A stretch of DNA of 64,000 nt from Streptomyces candidus (GTDB lineage Bacteria; Actinomycetota; Actinomycetes; Streptomycetales; Streptomycetaceae): positions 62,001 through 126,000 of the forward strand of contig NZ_JACHEM010000015.1 in NCBI RefSeq assembly GCF_014207445.1. Reading direction: 5' to 3'. The position numbers and the translations under genes are program-made. Shown here piece after piece: positions 44,020 to 55,815 of this stretch (position 1 is its first letter; every line of letters starts with the position of its first letter). The notes under the pieces are model-generated. The model saw only the letters and a program-made list of their open reading frames with translations, was not told where the DNA came from and made no database searches.

Positions 44020-44765
44020 CCGTGTACTTCATCGGCGCCGGCCCCGGCGCGGCCGACCTGATCACGGTGCGCGGCGCCCGCACCCTCGCCGCCTGCGGCG
44101 TCTGCCTGTACGCGGGCAGCCTGGTGCCCCGCGAACTGCTCGCCGAATGCCCGCCCGGCGCCCGCCTCGTCGACACCGCCCGGCTCGACATCGAGCAGAT
44201 CACCGCCGAACTCACCGCGGCCCACGCCGCCGGCCACGACGTCGCCCGCCTGCACTCCGGCGACCCGTCCGTCTTCAGCGCGGTCAACGAACAGATGCGC
44301 CGCCTCGACGAGGCCCGGGTGCCGTACGAGGTGATCCCCGGCGTCCCCGCCTTCGCCGCCGCGGCAGCCGCCCTCAAACGGGAGCTGACCGTCCCCACCG
44401 TGGGCCAGACCGTCATCCTCACCCGCATCGCCCAGCGCGCCACCGCCATGCCCGAGGGCGAGGACCTGGCGACCCTGGGCCGCAGCGGCGCCCTGATCGT
44501 GCTGCACCTGGCCGCCCAGTACGTGGACCGCGTCGTCGAGGAACTGGTGCCGCACTACGGGAGCGACTGTCCGGCTGCCGTTGTCGCCTACGCCTCGCGT
44601 CCCGACGAGATCGTGCTGCGCGGCACCCTCGACGACATCGCCGCCCAGGTGAAGGCCGCCGGAGTGCTCCGTACCGCCGTCATCATGGTCGGCCGCACGC
44701 TCGGCGCCGAGCAGTTCCGGGACAGCCACCTGTACTCCCCGGCCCGCGACCGGCACACCTGCTGA
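44016..44765 (+). CDS. cobM: Precorrin-4 C11-methyltransferase
   Basis: A 249-residue SAM-dependent tetrapyrrole methylase. It begins VYFIGAGPGAADLITVRG and contains CLYAGSLVP, RLHSGDPSVFSAVNEQM, VIPGVPAFAAAAAAL and TVGQTVILTRIAQRATAMPEGE, all CobM/CbiF signatures. It methylates C11 of precorrin-4 to precorrin-5. ATG overlaps the cobL TGA, so the two are coupled. It converges on cbiD with 29 nt between the stops. Confidence 0.95.
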   Translation: MTVYFIGAGPGAADLITVRGARTLAACGVCLYAGSLVPRELLAECPPGARLVDTARLDIEQITAELTAAHAAGHDVARLHSGDPSVFSAVNEQMRRLDEARVPYEVIPGVPAFAAAAAALKRELTVPTVGQTVILTRIAQRATAMPEGEDLATLGRSGALIVLHLAAQYVDRVVEELVPHYGSDCPAAVVAYASRPDEIVLRGTLDDIAAQVKAAGVLRTAVIMVGRTLGAEQFRDSHLYSPARDRHTC

Positions 44766-44794
44766 CACGCCTGTGAACCCGGCGGGGGCGGGAC

Positions 44795-45946
44795 TCAGCG
44801 CACGTCGCTGCGCCCCACGACCGTCCCCGCCCGGTCGATGCAGAGCACGTCGACCGTCACCGGAGCGCCCCGCAGCACCGACAGCGCCTGGTCGCGGGCC
44901 TCCTGCGCCACCAGGTCCCCCAGCGGCACCCCGTGCGCCTGGCACAGCTGGAGCGCCGCCAGACCCGTGTTGGCGGCGGCGATCTCCTCCGCCAGGACCC
45001 CGTCCGCGCCGCCCCGCCGCGCCAGCTCCGCCAGGAACCCCTTGTCGACCTGTGAGCGGCCCGAATGCAGGTCCAGGTGCCCGGCCGCCAGCTTCGACAG
45101 CTTCGCGAAACCGCCGCAGAGCGTCAGCCGCTGCACCGGATGACGCCGCACGTACTTCAGGACCGCGCCCGCGAAGTCCCCCATGTCCAGCAGGGCGATC
45201 TCCGGCAGCCCGAACTCGGCGACGACCGTCTTCTCCGACGTCGAGCCCGTGCATCCGGCCACGTGCGTCAGCCCGGCCGCCCGCGCCACGTCCACGCCCC
45301 TGCGGATCGAGTCGATCCACGCCGAGCAGGAGTACGGCACGACGACGCCGGTCGTACCCAGGATGGAGAGGCCGCCGAGGATCCCCAGACGGGGGTTCCA
45401 GGTGGAGCGGGCGATCTCCTCGCCGTGGTCGACCGAGACCGTCACCTCGACGTCCTCGCCGCCGCCGTGTTCCTCCGCCACGCGCGCGAGGTGCTCGCGG
45501 ATCATCTGCCGGGGCACCGGATTCACGGCCGCCTCCCCCACCTCCAGCGGAAGCCCCGGCAGGGTCACTGTGCCGACGCCCGGCCCGGCCACGAACACCA
45601 CCCCCGAGCCCGGCGGCAGCCGCCGCACCGTCACCCGCACCAGCGCGCCGTGCGTCACGTCCGGGTCGTCACCGGCGTCCTTGACCACCCCGGCCATCGC
45701 CCGCCCGCCGCCCAGCTCCTCGACCGCGAGGGCGAACGCGGGCGTCTGGCCGCGGGGGAGCGTGATCGTTACCGGGTCGGGGAAACCGCCGGTCAGCAGC
45801 GCCGTGTACGCGGCGGTGGCCGCAGCCGTCGCACAGGCACCGGTCGTCCACCCGGACCGCAGACCGGTGTGCTTGAGTTGGGCGCTGCGCCCGCCCTCGG
45901 CCCCGCCCGGCGCCGCGTGCCCGCTCTTCTCGCTGATGTCACCCAT
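44795..45946 (-). CDS. cbiD: Cobalt-precorrin-5B C1-methyltransferase
   Basis: A 383-residue CbiD protein: LRSGWTTGACATAAATAAYTALL, NPVPRQMIREHLARVA, ILGTTGVVVPYSCSAWIDSI, VAGCTGSTSEKTV and LCGGFAKLSKLAAGHLDLHS. In anaerobic pathways it methylates C1 with loss of the C20 fragment. CobF does this in the aerobic pathway and is not in the window. ATG at 45946 is 11 bases from the divergent cobK ATG and has no Shine-Dalgarno, so the start or mode of initiation is uncertain. Confidence 0.92.
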   Translation of the reverse strand: MGDISEKSGHAAPGGAEGGRSAQLKHTGLRSGWTTGACATAAATAAYTALLTGGFPDPVTITLPRGQTPAFALAVEELGGGRAMAGVVKDAGDDPDVTHGALVRVTVRRLPPGSGVVFVAGPGVGTVTLPGLPLEVGEAAVNPVPRQMIREHLARVAEEHGGGEDVEVTVSVDHGEEIARSTWNPRLGILGGLSILGTTGVVVPYSCSAWIDSIRRGVDVARAAGLTHVAGCTGSTSEKTVVAEFGLPEIALLDMGDFAGAVLKYVRRHPVQRLTLCGGFAKLSKLAAGHLDLHSGRSQVDKGFLAELARRGGADGVLAEEIAAANTGLAALQLCQAHGVPLGDLVAQEARDQALSVLRGAPVTVDVLCIDRAGTVVGRSDVR

Positions 45947-45957
45947 GGAGGGACCCG

Positions 45958-46725
45958 ATGCACATACTCGTCCTCGGCGGTACGACGGAAGCCCGCCGAC
46001 TGGCGGGGCTGCTGGTGGACACGCTGCCCGCGGCCACCCGGGTGACCAGTTCCCTGGCCGGACGGGTCGCGAGCCCCAGGCTGCCCCCGGGCGAGGTGCG
46101 TGTCGGCGGGTTCGGCGGGGCCGAAGGACTGGCCGCATGGCTGCGTGCCCATGAGGTGGACGCGCTCATCGACGCCACCCATCCTTTCGCCGGAACGATC
46201 AGTTTCAGTGCGGCTGCCGCTGCCGCCGAGGCCCATGTTCCCCTGCTGGCGCTGCGCCGGCCCGGCTGGACGCCGGGCGAGGGCGACCGCTGGCACCCGG
46301 TCGGCTCCCTCGCCGAGGCCGCCCGCACGCTGCCCGCGCTGGGGGAGCGGGTCTTCCTCACCACCGGACGCATGGGCCTGGGCGCCTTCGCCGGCCTGGA
46401 CGAGCAGTGGTTCCTGATGCGGTCGGTGGACGCTCCGCAGGCGCCGCACCCGCCCCGGATGGAAGTCCTCCTCGAACGTGGCCCCTTCACCCTCGAAGGC
46501 GAGCGGGAACTGCTCCGCCGCCACCGCATCGACGTGCTGGTCACCAAGGACAGCGGCGGCGCCGCCACCGCGCCCAAACTGGCCGCCGCCCGCGCGGCCG
46601 GCATCCCCGTCGTCGTGGTGCGCCGCCCCCCGGTGCCCGAAGGCGTGCCGGTGGCCGACACCCCGGAGGCGGCCCTCGCCTGGCTGCGCCGCCGGCTCGG
46701 CGACGGCCGCCCCGCGGACCTCTAG
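45958..46725 (+). CDS. cobK: Precorrin-6A reductase
   Basis: A 255-residue NADPH-dependent reductase. ILVLGGTTEARRLAGLL is the N-terminal nucleotide-binding motif, VDALIDATHPFAGTISFSAAAAA is the substrate loop, and LVTKDSGGAATAPKLAAARAAGIPVVVVRRPP closes the fold. It reduces the C18-C19 bond of precorrin-6A. GGAGGG is ideally placed before ATG. Its TAG shares the palindromic bases CTAG (46722-46725) with the stop codon of the convergent cobIJ gene. Confidence 0.95.
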   Translation: MHILVLGGTTEARRLAGLLVDTLPAATRVTSSLAGRVASPRLPPGEVRVGGFGGAEGLAAWLRAHEVDALIDATHPFAGTISFSAAAAAAEAHVPLLALRRPGWTPGEGDRWHPVGSLAEAARTLPALGERVFLTTGRMGLGAFAGLDEQWFLMRSVDAPQAPHPPRMEVLLERGPFTLEGERELLRRHRIDVLVTKDSGGAATAPKLAAARAAGIPVVVVRRPPVPEGVPVADTPEAALAWLRRRLGDGRPADL

Positions 46726-48242
46726 GGGGCCCCCGGATAGCGGCGGGGGGTCCAGACGATCTGTTCCCCGTCGCCCCGCCGCACCCACCGGGTCTGCGAC
46801 GACCCGACGAGCAGGATCGTCCGCATGTCGACCTCCGCCGGGTCCAGATCCCCCAGCCGTACCGTGCGCACGCTCTCGGCCGGACCTCCGACGTCCCGGC
46901 CGAGCACCACCGGGGTGTCCGGCGAACGGTGCTCCAGGAGCAGGTCCCTGGCCTTGCCGACCTGCCAGGTGCGGCTGCGCGAACCCGGGTTGTACAGGGC
47001 CAGCACCAGATCCGCCGACGCCGCCGCCCGCAGCCGCTCCGCGATCACCTCCCACGGCTTGAGCCGGTCCGACAGCGAGATCGTCGCGTAGTCGTGCCCC
47101 AGCGGTGCTCCCGCCTTCGCGGCGGCCGCGTTGGCGGCCGTCACCCCCGGCAGCACCCGTACCGGAACGTCCGCGTACTCCTTCTGCGAGGCCACCTCCA
47201 GGACCGCCGTCGCCATCGCGAAGATCCCCGGGTCGCCGCCCGACACCACGGCCACCCGGTGCCCGCGCCGGGCCAGGTCGAGGGCGAACTCGGCGCGCTC
47301 GGACTCCACCTTGTTGTCCGAGCCGTGCCGCACCTGCCCCGGCCGCACCGGCACCCGGTCCAGGTACGTCGTGTACCCCACCAGGGCGTCGGCGGCGGCC
47401 AGCGCACCGCGCGTCTCGGGCGTCAGCCACAGCGGCCCGGCAGGACCGGTGCCGACCACGACGACCTCGCCGTCGCACTCACGGCGGGGTGCCGCGGGCG
47501 CGGTGTGCGCGGAACCGATCCGGCTGGGCAGTACCGCGACCGCGAAGTAGGGCACCGAATCCGCGTCCACGTCGGCCAGTTCACCGGTGCGCTCGCCGGC
47601 CATGGTCGCCCGCTCCACGTAGCGGGCCTCCGCCAGCCGCCCCGACGCCTCGAAGGCGCCGCGCACGGCGGGGAAGGTACGTCCCAGCTTCATCACCACG
47701 GCCGTGTCGGTGCTCGCGAGCCGCGCCGTCAGCTCCTCCTCGGGCAGCGTGCCCGGCAGGATCGTCAGCACCTCCTCGCCCTCCACCAGCGGCGTGCCCA
47801 GCCGGGCGGCGGCGGCGCTCACCGACGTCACCCCGGGGATCACCTCGGTGGGGAAACGGTCCGCGAGCCGCTTGTGCATGTGCATGTACGAGCCGTAGAA
47901 GAGCGGATCGCCCTCGGCGAGCACGGCGACGGTGCGCCCCGCCTCCAGATGCGCGGCGAGCCGGGCCGCCGCCTCCTCGTAGAACTCCTCCAGCGCCGCC
48001 CGGTAGCCGCCCGGGTGGTCGGTGGTCTCCGTCGTGACGGGGTAGACCAGCGCTTCCTCCACATGGTCCGCGCGGAGGTGCTTCGCCGCGATGGACCGCG
48101 CTATCGACCGCCCGTGCCGGGCACTGTGGTACGCGATCACGTCGGCCTCGGCGATGACCTCGACCGCGCGCACCGTCATCAGGGACGGGTCGCCCGGACC
48201 GAGTCCGACCCCGTACAGCCGTCCCGCCTGCTGCTCGCTCAC
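46722..48242 (-). CDS. cobIJ: Bifunctional precorrin-2 C20- / precorrin-3B C17-methyltransferase (CobI-CobJ fusion)
   Basis: A 506-residue fusion of two tetrapyrrole methylases. The first (about 1-245, CobI) has LYGVGLGPGDPSLMTVRAVEVI, VLAEGDPLFYGSYMHMHKRL and EVIPGVTSVSAAAARLG. The second (about 260-506, CobJ) has VVVVGTGPAGPLWLTPET, VGYTTYLDRV, VVSGGDPGIFAMA and GHDYATISLSDRLKPWEVI. It carries out the C20 and, after CobG, the C17 methylation. GTG at 48242 has GGGAGA eight bases upstream; GTG at 48248 overlaps the cobH stop and is the alternative. The CobIJ fusion is common in Streptomyces. Confidence 0.94.
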   Translation of the reverse strand: MSEQQAGRLYGVGLGPGDPSLMTVRAVEVIAEADVIAYHSARHGRSIARSIAAKHLRADHVEEALVYPVTTETTDHPGGYRAALEEFYEEAAARLAAHLEAGRTVAVLAEGDPLFYGSYMHMHKRLADRFPTEVIPGVTSVSAAAARLGTPLVEGEEVLTILPGTLPEEELTARLASTDTAVVMKLGRTFPAVRGAFEASGRLAEARYVERATMAGERTGELADVDADSVPYFAVAVLPSRIGSAHTAPAAPRRECDGEVVVVGTGPAGPLWLTPETRGALAAADALVGYTTYLDRVPVRPGQVRHGSDNKVESERAEFALDLARRGHRVAVVSGGDPGIFAMATAVLEVASQKEYADVPVRVLPGVTAANAAAAKAGAPLGHDYATISLSDRLKPWEVIAERLRAAASADLVLALYNPGSRSRTWQVGKARDLLLEHRSPDTPVVLGRDVGGPAESVRTVRLGDLDPAEVDMRTILLVGSSQTRWVRRGDGEQIVWTPRRYPGAP

Positions 48243-48244
48243 GG

Positions 48245-48871
48245 TCACTCTCCCTCGCTGGCGATCGCGTTGAGCGCGGCGGCCGCGATGGCGCTGCCGC
48301 CGCGCCTGCCGCGCACGATCAGGTGCTCCAGGCCGGACCCGTGGGCGGCCAGCGCGTCCTTGGACTCCGCGGCCCCGACGAAGCCGACGGGAACGCCGAT
48401 GACCGCCGCCGGCCGCGGTGCGCCCGCCTCGATCATCTCCAGCAGCCGGAACAGCGAGGTCGGCGCGTTGCCGACGGCCACCACCGAACCCGCGAGCCGG
48501 TCGCGCCACAGTTCCATGGCGGCCGCGCTGCGCGTCGTGCCGAGTTCCTTGGCCAGCGCCGGCACCGACGGGTCGGACAGCGTGCACACCACGTCGTTGT
48601 CGGCGGGCAGCCGCTTGCGGGTGACGCCGCTGGCGACCATCTGCACGTCGCACAGGATCGGTGCGCCGGAGCGCAGCGCCGCACGGGCGTCGGCCACCAC
48701 GTTCGGGCTGAAGCCGATGTCGCGCACCAGGTCGACCATGCCGCAGGCGTGGATCATACGGACCGCGACCTGGCTGACGTCGGCGGGCAGACCCGCCAGA
48801 TCCGCCTCGGCGCGGATCGTGGCGAAGGACTGGCGGTAGATCGCCGGTCCGTCCTTCTCGTACTGATGCAC
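48245..48871 (-). CDS. cobH: Precorrin-8X methylmutase
   Basis: A 208-residue enzyme moving the C11 methyl to C12 to give hydrogenobyrinic acid. Motifs: ARMIHACGMVDLVRDIGFSP-like stretch, DVQMVASGVTRKRLP, VVAVGNAPTSLFRLLEMIEAG and AAVIGVPVGFVGAAESKDAL. The catalytic His is in MIHACGM. GTG start with only a weak purine run upstream. It lies between cobG (81-nt gap) and cobIJ on the same strand, so the three probably form one operon. Confidence 0.95.
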   Translation of the reverse strand: MHQYEKDGPAIYRQSFATIRAEADLAGLPADVSQVAVRMIHACGMVDLVRDIGFSPNVVADARAALRSGAPILCDVQMVASGVTRKRLPADNDVVCTLSDPSVPALAKELGTTRSAAAMELWRDRLAGSVVAVGNAPTSLFRLLEMIEAGAPRPAAVIGVPVGFVGAAESKDALAAHGSGLEHLIVRGRRGGSAIAAAALNAIASEGE

Positions 48872-48952
48872 TGTGCTGTCGCTCTCTTCTGCGGGCGTGA
48901 TGGACCGGGCTGGAGACGGAATCCGTACGGCGGGCGTACGGGTGGAACGGTG

Positions 48953-50296
48953 TCAGTCGCGGGTGCCGCGCGCGGCGGCGACCGCGGCGGACAGTGCGGA
49001 CGGGCCGCAGGTGTCATCGCCGGGGACGGTGACCGGGGCGGCGCGCGTGCCGTCCCGTACGACGGAGATCTCGTGCCCCTGCGCCGTGGCGACGACGTCG
49101 ACCCGGTCGCCGTGCGGATGCCCGCACCGCCGCGCGCACCCGGACCAGTAGACAGGAAGCGCACCCCGGGGGCCCACGGCGGCCCCCGCCAGGGCGCGCA
49201 CGTCGGACAGCGACTTCGCGCAGCCGGGCCGGCCGATGCAGGCGCCGACGCCGCTCCACGGGGAGTCGGGGCCGGTGATCAGCCCGGCGGCGGCCAGGGC
49301 GTCCAGCGCACCGGCGGCCCGCCCCGGGGCGAGGCCGGGGACAACGACGCCGCGCCACGGAGTGAGCCGCAGCGTGCCGTCGCCCAGGTCGCGCGCGGTG
49401 TCCGTGAGCAGGCGCCACTGCGCGGCGGTGACCCGGCCCAGGGGCACCCCGACGGACAGGGCCGCGCGGGAGCGACCGCGGCCCGTCACCACCCCGGGCC
49501 GCGGCAGCGCGGACTCCGGCACGGGATGCGGCCCGTGGGCGCGGACGGCGTCGACCCCCGCCGCGCCCCACGCTCGCACCGCCTCCGCGAGGAGGGGGCC
49601 GGGGCCGTCCGGAAGTTCGGACACCCGCCACACGCCCGCGTCCCGCGCACGGTCGAGGAACGTTTCCGCGGCCACCAGCGCCGCCCGCGCCGCCTGCGTA
49701 CCGGGGACCAGTACCGCGTCCCCGGCCGCGCCGACGCGCAGCAGCGCGCGCCCGTCGCCCCGCGCCTCCAGCGTCACGTCCGCGCCGAGCGAGCACACGT
49801 CCCCCCGGCCGTCGTCCAGCGCGAACAGGAACCGGCCGGACAGTTCCACGGCCCGTTCACTGCCGCACAGCAGCGCGTCGAGTTCCGTCAGCCACGGGCC
49901 GACGTCGGCGCGCCCCAGACCGTCGAGCCCGGACAGGGGGGACGCCACGACGTTGCGCACCCGCTCGTGGCGCTCGGACGGCAGCAGCCCCGACTCGCCG
50001 AGCGACCGGGCCAGTTCGCCGCCGCAGCCGGCGGCCAGCGCGCGCAGTTGCGCGTTGCCGCGGGAAGTGAGGTGAATGTCACCATCGCCCAGCCGCCCGG
50101 CCAGCTCGCCGAGGACGCCGGCCTGACCCGCGGTCAGCCGACCTCCCGGCAGCCGCACCCGGGCCAGCGCCCCGTCGTCCGCGCCGTGCAGCCGCAGGGA
50201 CCCCGGGCACGCGTCACCACGGGTCCGCAGGGGGCTCCCGCAGGACCGGGGTGAACCCTCTGCGGCAGGCGGCGGCGAAGTGGCTGGTCGGGGCAT
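48953..50296 (-). CDS. cobG: Precorrin-3B synthase (monooxygenase)
   Basis: A 447-residue nitrite/sulfite-reductase-like protein. N-terminal ferredoxin-like half: GALARVRLPGGRLTAGQAGVLGELA and IHLTSRGNAQLRAL. The [4Fe-4S] ligands are CIGRPGC and, further on, SGCARRCG. CobG uses O2 to ring-hydroxylate precorrin-3A and form the gamma-lactone, so this marks the aerobic pathway. ATG at 50296 lies seven bases after TATGCT (50304-50309) without a Shine-Dalgarno, a leaderless start. It is divergent from cobN and not downstream of the B12 riboswitch. Confidence 0.92.
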   Translation of the reverse strand: MPRPATSPPPAAEGSPRSCGSPLRTRGDACPGSLRLHGADDGALARVRLPGGRLTAGQAGVLGELAGRLGDGDIHLTSRGNAQLRALAAGCGGELARSLGESGLLPSERHERVRNVVASPLSGLDGLGRADVGPWLTELDALLCGSERAVELSGRFLFALDDGRGDVCSLGADVTLEARGDGRALLRVGAAGDAVLVPGTQAARAALVAAETFLDRARDAGVWRVSELPDGPGPLLAEAVRAWGAAGVDAVRAHGPHPVPESALPRPGVVTGRGRSRAALSVGVPLGRVTAAQWRLLTDTARDLGDGTLRLTPWRGVVVPGLAPGRAAGALDALAAAGLITGPDSPWSGVGACIGRPGCAKSLSDVRALAGAAVGPRGALPVYWSGCARRCGHPHGDRVDVVATAQGHEISVVRDGTRAAPVTVPGDDTCGPSALSAAVAAARGTRD

Positions 50297-50399
50297 GGCG
50301 GCGAGCATACCGACCACGGAGCGGCCCCGGCGCGACGACCAGGTGGGGACCACTTGACCCAGGGCTCTAATATGCCTGGTGGCGGGCCGTACGGTCCGC

Positions 50400-50505
50400 C
50401 GTCGCCACCGACGGCGACAGGGGAGGAAGCCCGGTGCGAATCCGGCGCGGTCCCGCCACTGTGAGCCCGGCCCACCGGCCGGGTGAGCCAGGAACTCCCT
50501 TCCCC
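50400..50505 (+). promoter_or_regulatory. Cobalamin (B12) riboswitch
   Basis: The B12 box GCCACTGTGA is at 50455-50464. It is preceded by GGTGCGAATCCGGCGCGGTCCC and followed by GGTGAGCCAGGAACTC, the standard cobalamin aptamer landmarks. A TAATAT -10 box is at 50368-50373. The expression platform follows: a hairpin of CCCGACC and GGTCGGG (50512-50527), enclosed by ACTCCC pairing with GGGAGT (50494-50536). CCTTCC (50498-50503) can alternatively pair with the cobN Shine-Dalgarno GGAAGG (50572-50577). There is no U-tract, so control is likely translational. It should repress cobN when B12 is plentiful. Confidence 0.92.
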
Positions 50506-50588
50506 GTGCCACCCGACCCCGGTCGGGCAGGGGAGTCCCTCCGAACACCGCCCGGGGCGTGGACACCCCGAGGAAGGCACGACGCCGC

Positions 50589-54188
<3,600 letters not shown>

Positions 54189-54192
54189 GCAG

Positions 54193-54232
54193 GGGCGGGG
54201 CGGACCCTCCGGCGTGTGGGTCCGCCCCGCCC
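54193..54232. terminator. Strong bidirectional terminator between cobN and antiporter
   Basis: Perfect 15-bp arms (54193-54207 and 54218-54232) with a ten-base loop, five bases after the cobN stop. It serves both convergent genes. Confidence 0.88.
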
Positions 54233-54272
54233 GGGTCCCGGCCACCGCGTTCCGTCCGGGTCCCGGCCACCG
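54231..54272. repeat. 17-bp direct repeat
   Basis: CCGGGTCCCGGCCACCG occurs at 54231-54247 and again at 54256-54272, eight bases apart, next to the cobN terminator. No function is evident. Confidence 0.8.
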
Positions 54273-54299
54273 TTTCTGCGCGCGGCCGGACAGGGGGAG

Positions 54300-55541
54300 C
54301 TATGCGCTCCGGCCCCCGTCCGGCGCGCCGTGCTTCGCCGGAGCGTCGTTGTCGTCGTCGGGGATGCCGGTCAGGTCCTCCACGTCGAAGAGCCGGGCGA
54401 TCGGCACGTCCGTACTGCTGTGCGCGATGATCGACACCGCGATGCACACGGCGATCAGCGTGTACGCCTCCTCGCCCTGGGGAATGCCGGCCTGGAGGAC
54501 CAGCAGCCCGTACACCACCGAGGCGAAGCCCTTCGGGCCGAACCATGCCGCCACCAGCCTCTCCCGGCGGTCGAAGCGGGTACCGATCAGCGACAGCAGC
54601 ATCGAGGCGGGCCGGATGAGCACGATCGCGAGCACCACCGCCACGTAGCCGCCGAAGGACAGGTCGCCGAAGAGCTGCGGGGTGAGCAGCGCGCCGAAGA
54701 CGAGCAGCGCGGCGAACTTCGCCAGCTCGGCCAGCGACTCGCCGAGCGGCTCGAACGCCGACTTCGCCTCGGGGGAGACGGTGGCGAGGACCGCGCCCGC
54801 GGAGAACGCCGCGAGGTAGGGGTTGGCGTGGGTGAGGTGGCACAGGCCGTACAGGATGACGCCGATGGCCAGCGGCAGCAGCGGCTGCAGCTTGGGCTCG
54901 GCTCCCAGCAGCGGAAGCCGTACGAGGAAACTCACGAGCAGGGGCAGCACCACGCCGAAGACCAGCCCGAGCAGCAGCTCCAGCCCGATCGCGCCCAGGG
55001 ACGACTCCGCGCTGCCCGACGTCGCCCCCGCCGCTGCGATGAAGACCAGGACGACGGGGAGGGCCAGTCCGTCGTTGATGCCGCTCTCCACGTTCAGCAA
55101 CTGGCGCAGCTTCGTCGGGACTTCCTTGCGGCCCACGATCGCGGACGCGAACACCGGGTCCGTGGGCGCCAGCACCGCACCCACCAGGAACGACGTCGTC
55201 CAGTCCAGGCCGACCAGGTAGTGCGTCACCAGCGCCATGCCGATGAACGCCAGCGGCATGCCCAGACCCAGCGCGCGGGCCGGGTTCTTCCAGTTCTCCC
55301 GCAGCTTGGGCACGGACACGTGCATGCCGTCGGTGAACAGCACCGCGAACAGCGCCAGGTCGGCGGTGACCGACACGATCGGGCTGTCCGGCGTGATGTG
55401 GATCAGACCGAGGAAGCCGTCACTGACCAGGGCGCCGCCCGCCAGGAAGAGCAGGGAGGTGGACAGCACCGTCCGAGCCGCCAGGCCCGACAACAGCACC
55501 GCTACGAGGAGTGCGACTCCGAAGACGGCGACGAGCAGCAT
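54300..55541 (-). CDS. Cation:proton antiporter, CPA1 (NhaP-like) family
   Basis: A 413-residue membrane protein with about 12 helices. The ion-binding motif is VGAVLAPTDPVFASAIV (helix 4 region) and the essential ND motif is LLNVESGINDGLALPVV, both diagnostic of CPA1 Na+/H+ or K+/H+ exchangers. Conserved GPKGFASVVYGLLVLQAG follows. A short acidic cytoplasmic tail ends the protein. I chose ATG at 55541 (AGGGGA upstream, start right at the first helix); ATG at 55580 is the alternative. It is divergent from a two-RCK protein, suggesting a joint role in K+/Na+ and pH homeostasis. Confidence 0.9.
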   Translation of the reverse strand: MLLVAVFGVALLVAVLLSGLAARTVLSTSLLFLAGGALVSDGFLGLIHITPDSPIVSVTADLALFAVLFTDGMHVSVPKLRENWKNPARALGLGMPLAFIGMALVTHYLVGLDWTTSFLVGAVLAPTDPVFASAIVGRKEVPTKLRQLLNVESGINDGLALPVVLVFIAAAGATSGSAESSLGAIGLELLLGLVFGVVLPLLVSFLVRLPLLGAEPKLQPLLPLAIGVILYGLCHLTHANPYLAAFSAGAVLATVSPEAKSAFEPLGESLAELAKFAALLVFGALLTPQLFGDLSFGGYVAVVLAIVLIRPASMLLSLIGTRFDRRERLVAAWFGPKGFASVVYGLLVLQAGIPQGEEAYTLIAVCIAVSIIAHSSTDVPIARLFDVEDLTGIPDDDNDAPAKHGAPDGGRSA

Positions 55542-55667
55542 GTCTGAGATCCCCTGTCCGTGAAGAGAGTTGTCCCCCATCGCCGACCAGGCTTCCCGGC
55601 ACACCGCAGGGAACCCTACACGGCCCTTACGCGGTATTGACGGGTCCCTGCCGACGCACACTGCGCA

Positions 55668-55688
55668 GTTCACCGCACGTCGGTGAAC
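55668..55688. promoter_or_regulatory. Perfect 8-bp inverted repeat between antiporter and two-RCK genes
   Basis: GTTCACCG (55668-55675) and CGGTGAAC (55681-55688) are exact complements around five bases. The site is roughly central in the 274-nt divergent gap. Size and symmetry suit a GntR or TetR-type operator. No regulator gene is adjacent. Confidence 0.5.
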
Positions 55689-55815
55689 GCCGACTGCCGG
55701 CGGCCCCCCCGGGGCCGGGCTGGACCGGAGAGCCGGGCAGCGGCAGGATCAGTCCGGCCCCGCGCGCCGACGGGGCCGCGGAAACCGCTCGACCAGGGGG
55801 AGTTGTCACCGTTCC

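Noticed and set aside
50354..50373. TTGACC as -35 for the riboswitch promoter
   Set aside because: It is only eight bases from the TAATAT box, too close for a normal promoter, so only the -10 is used as evidence.
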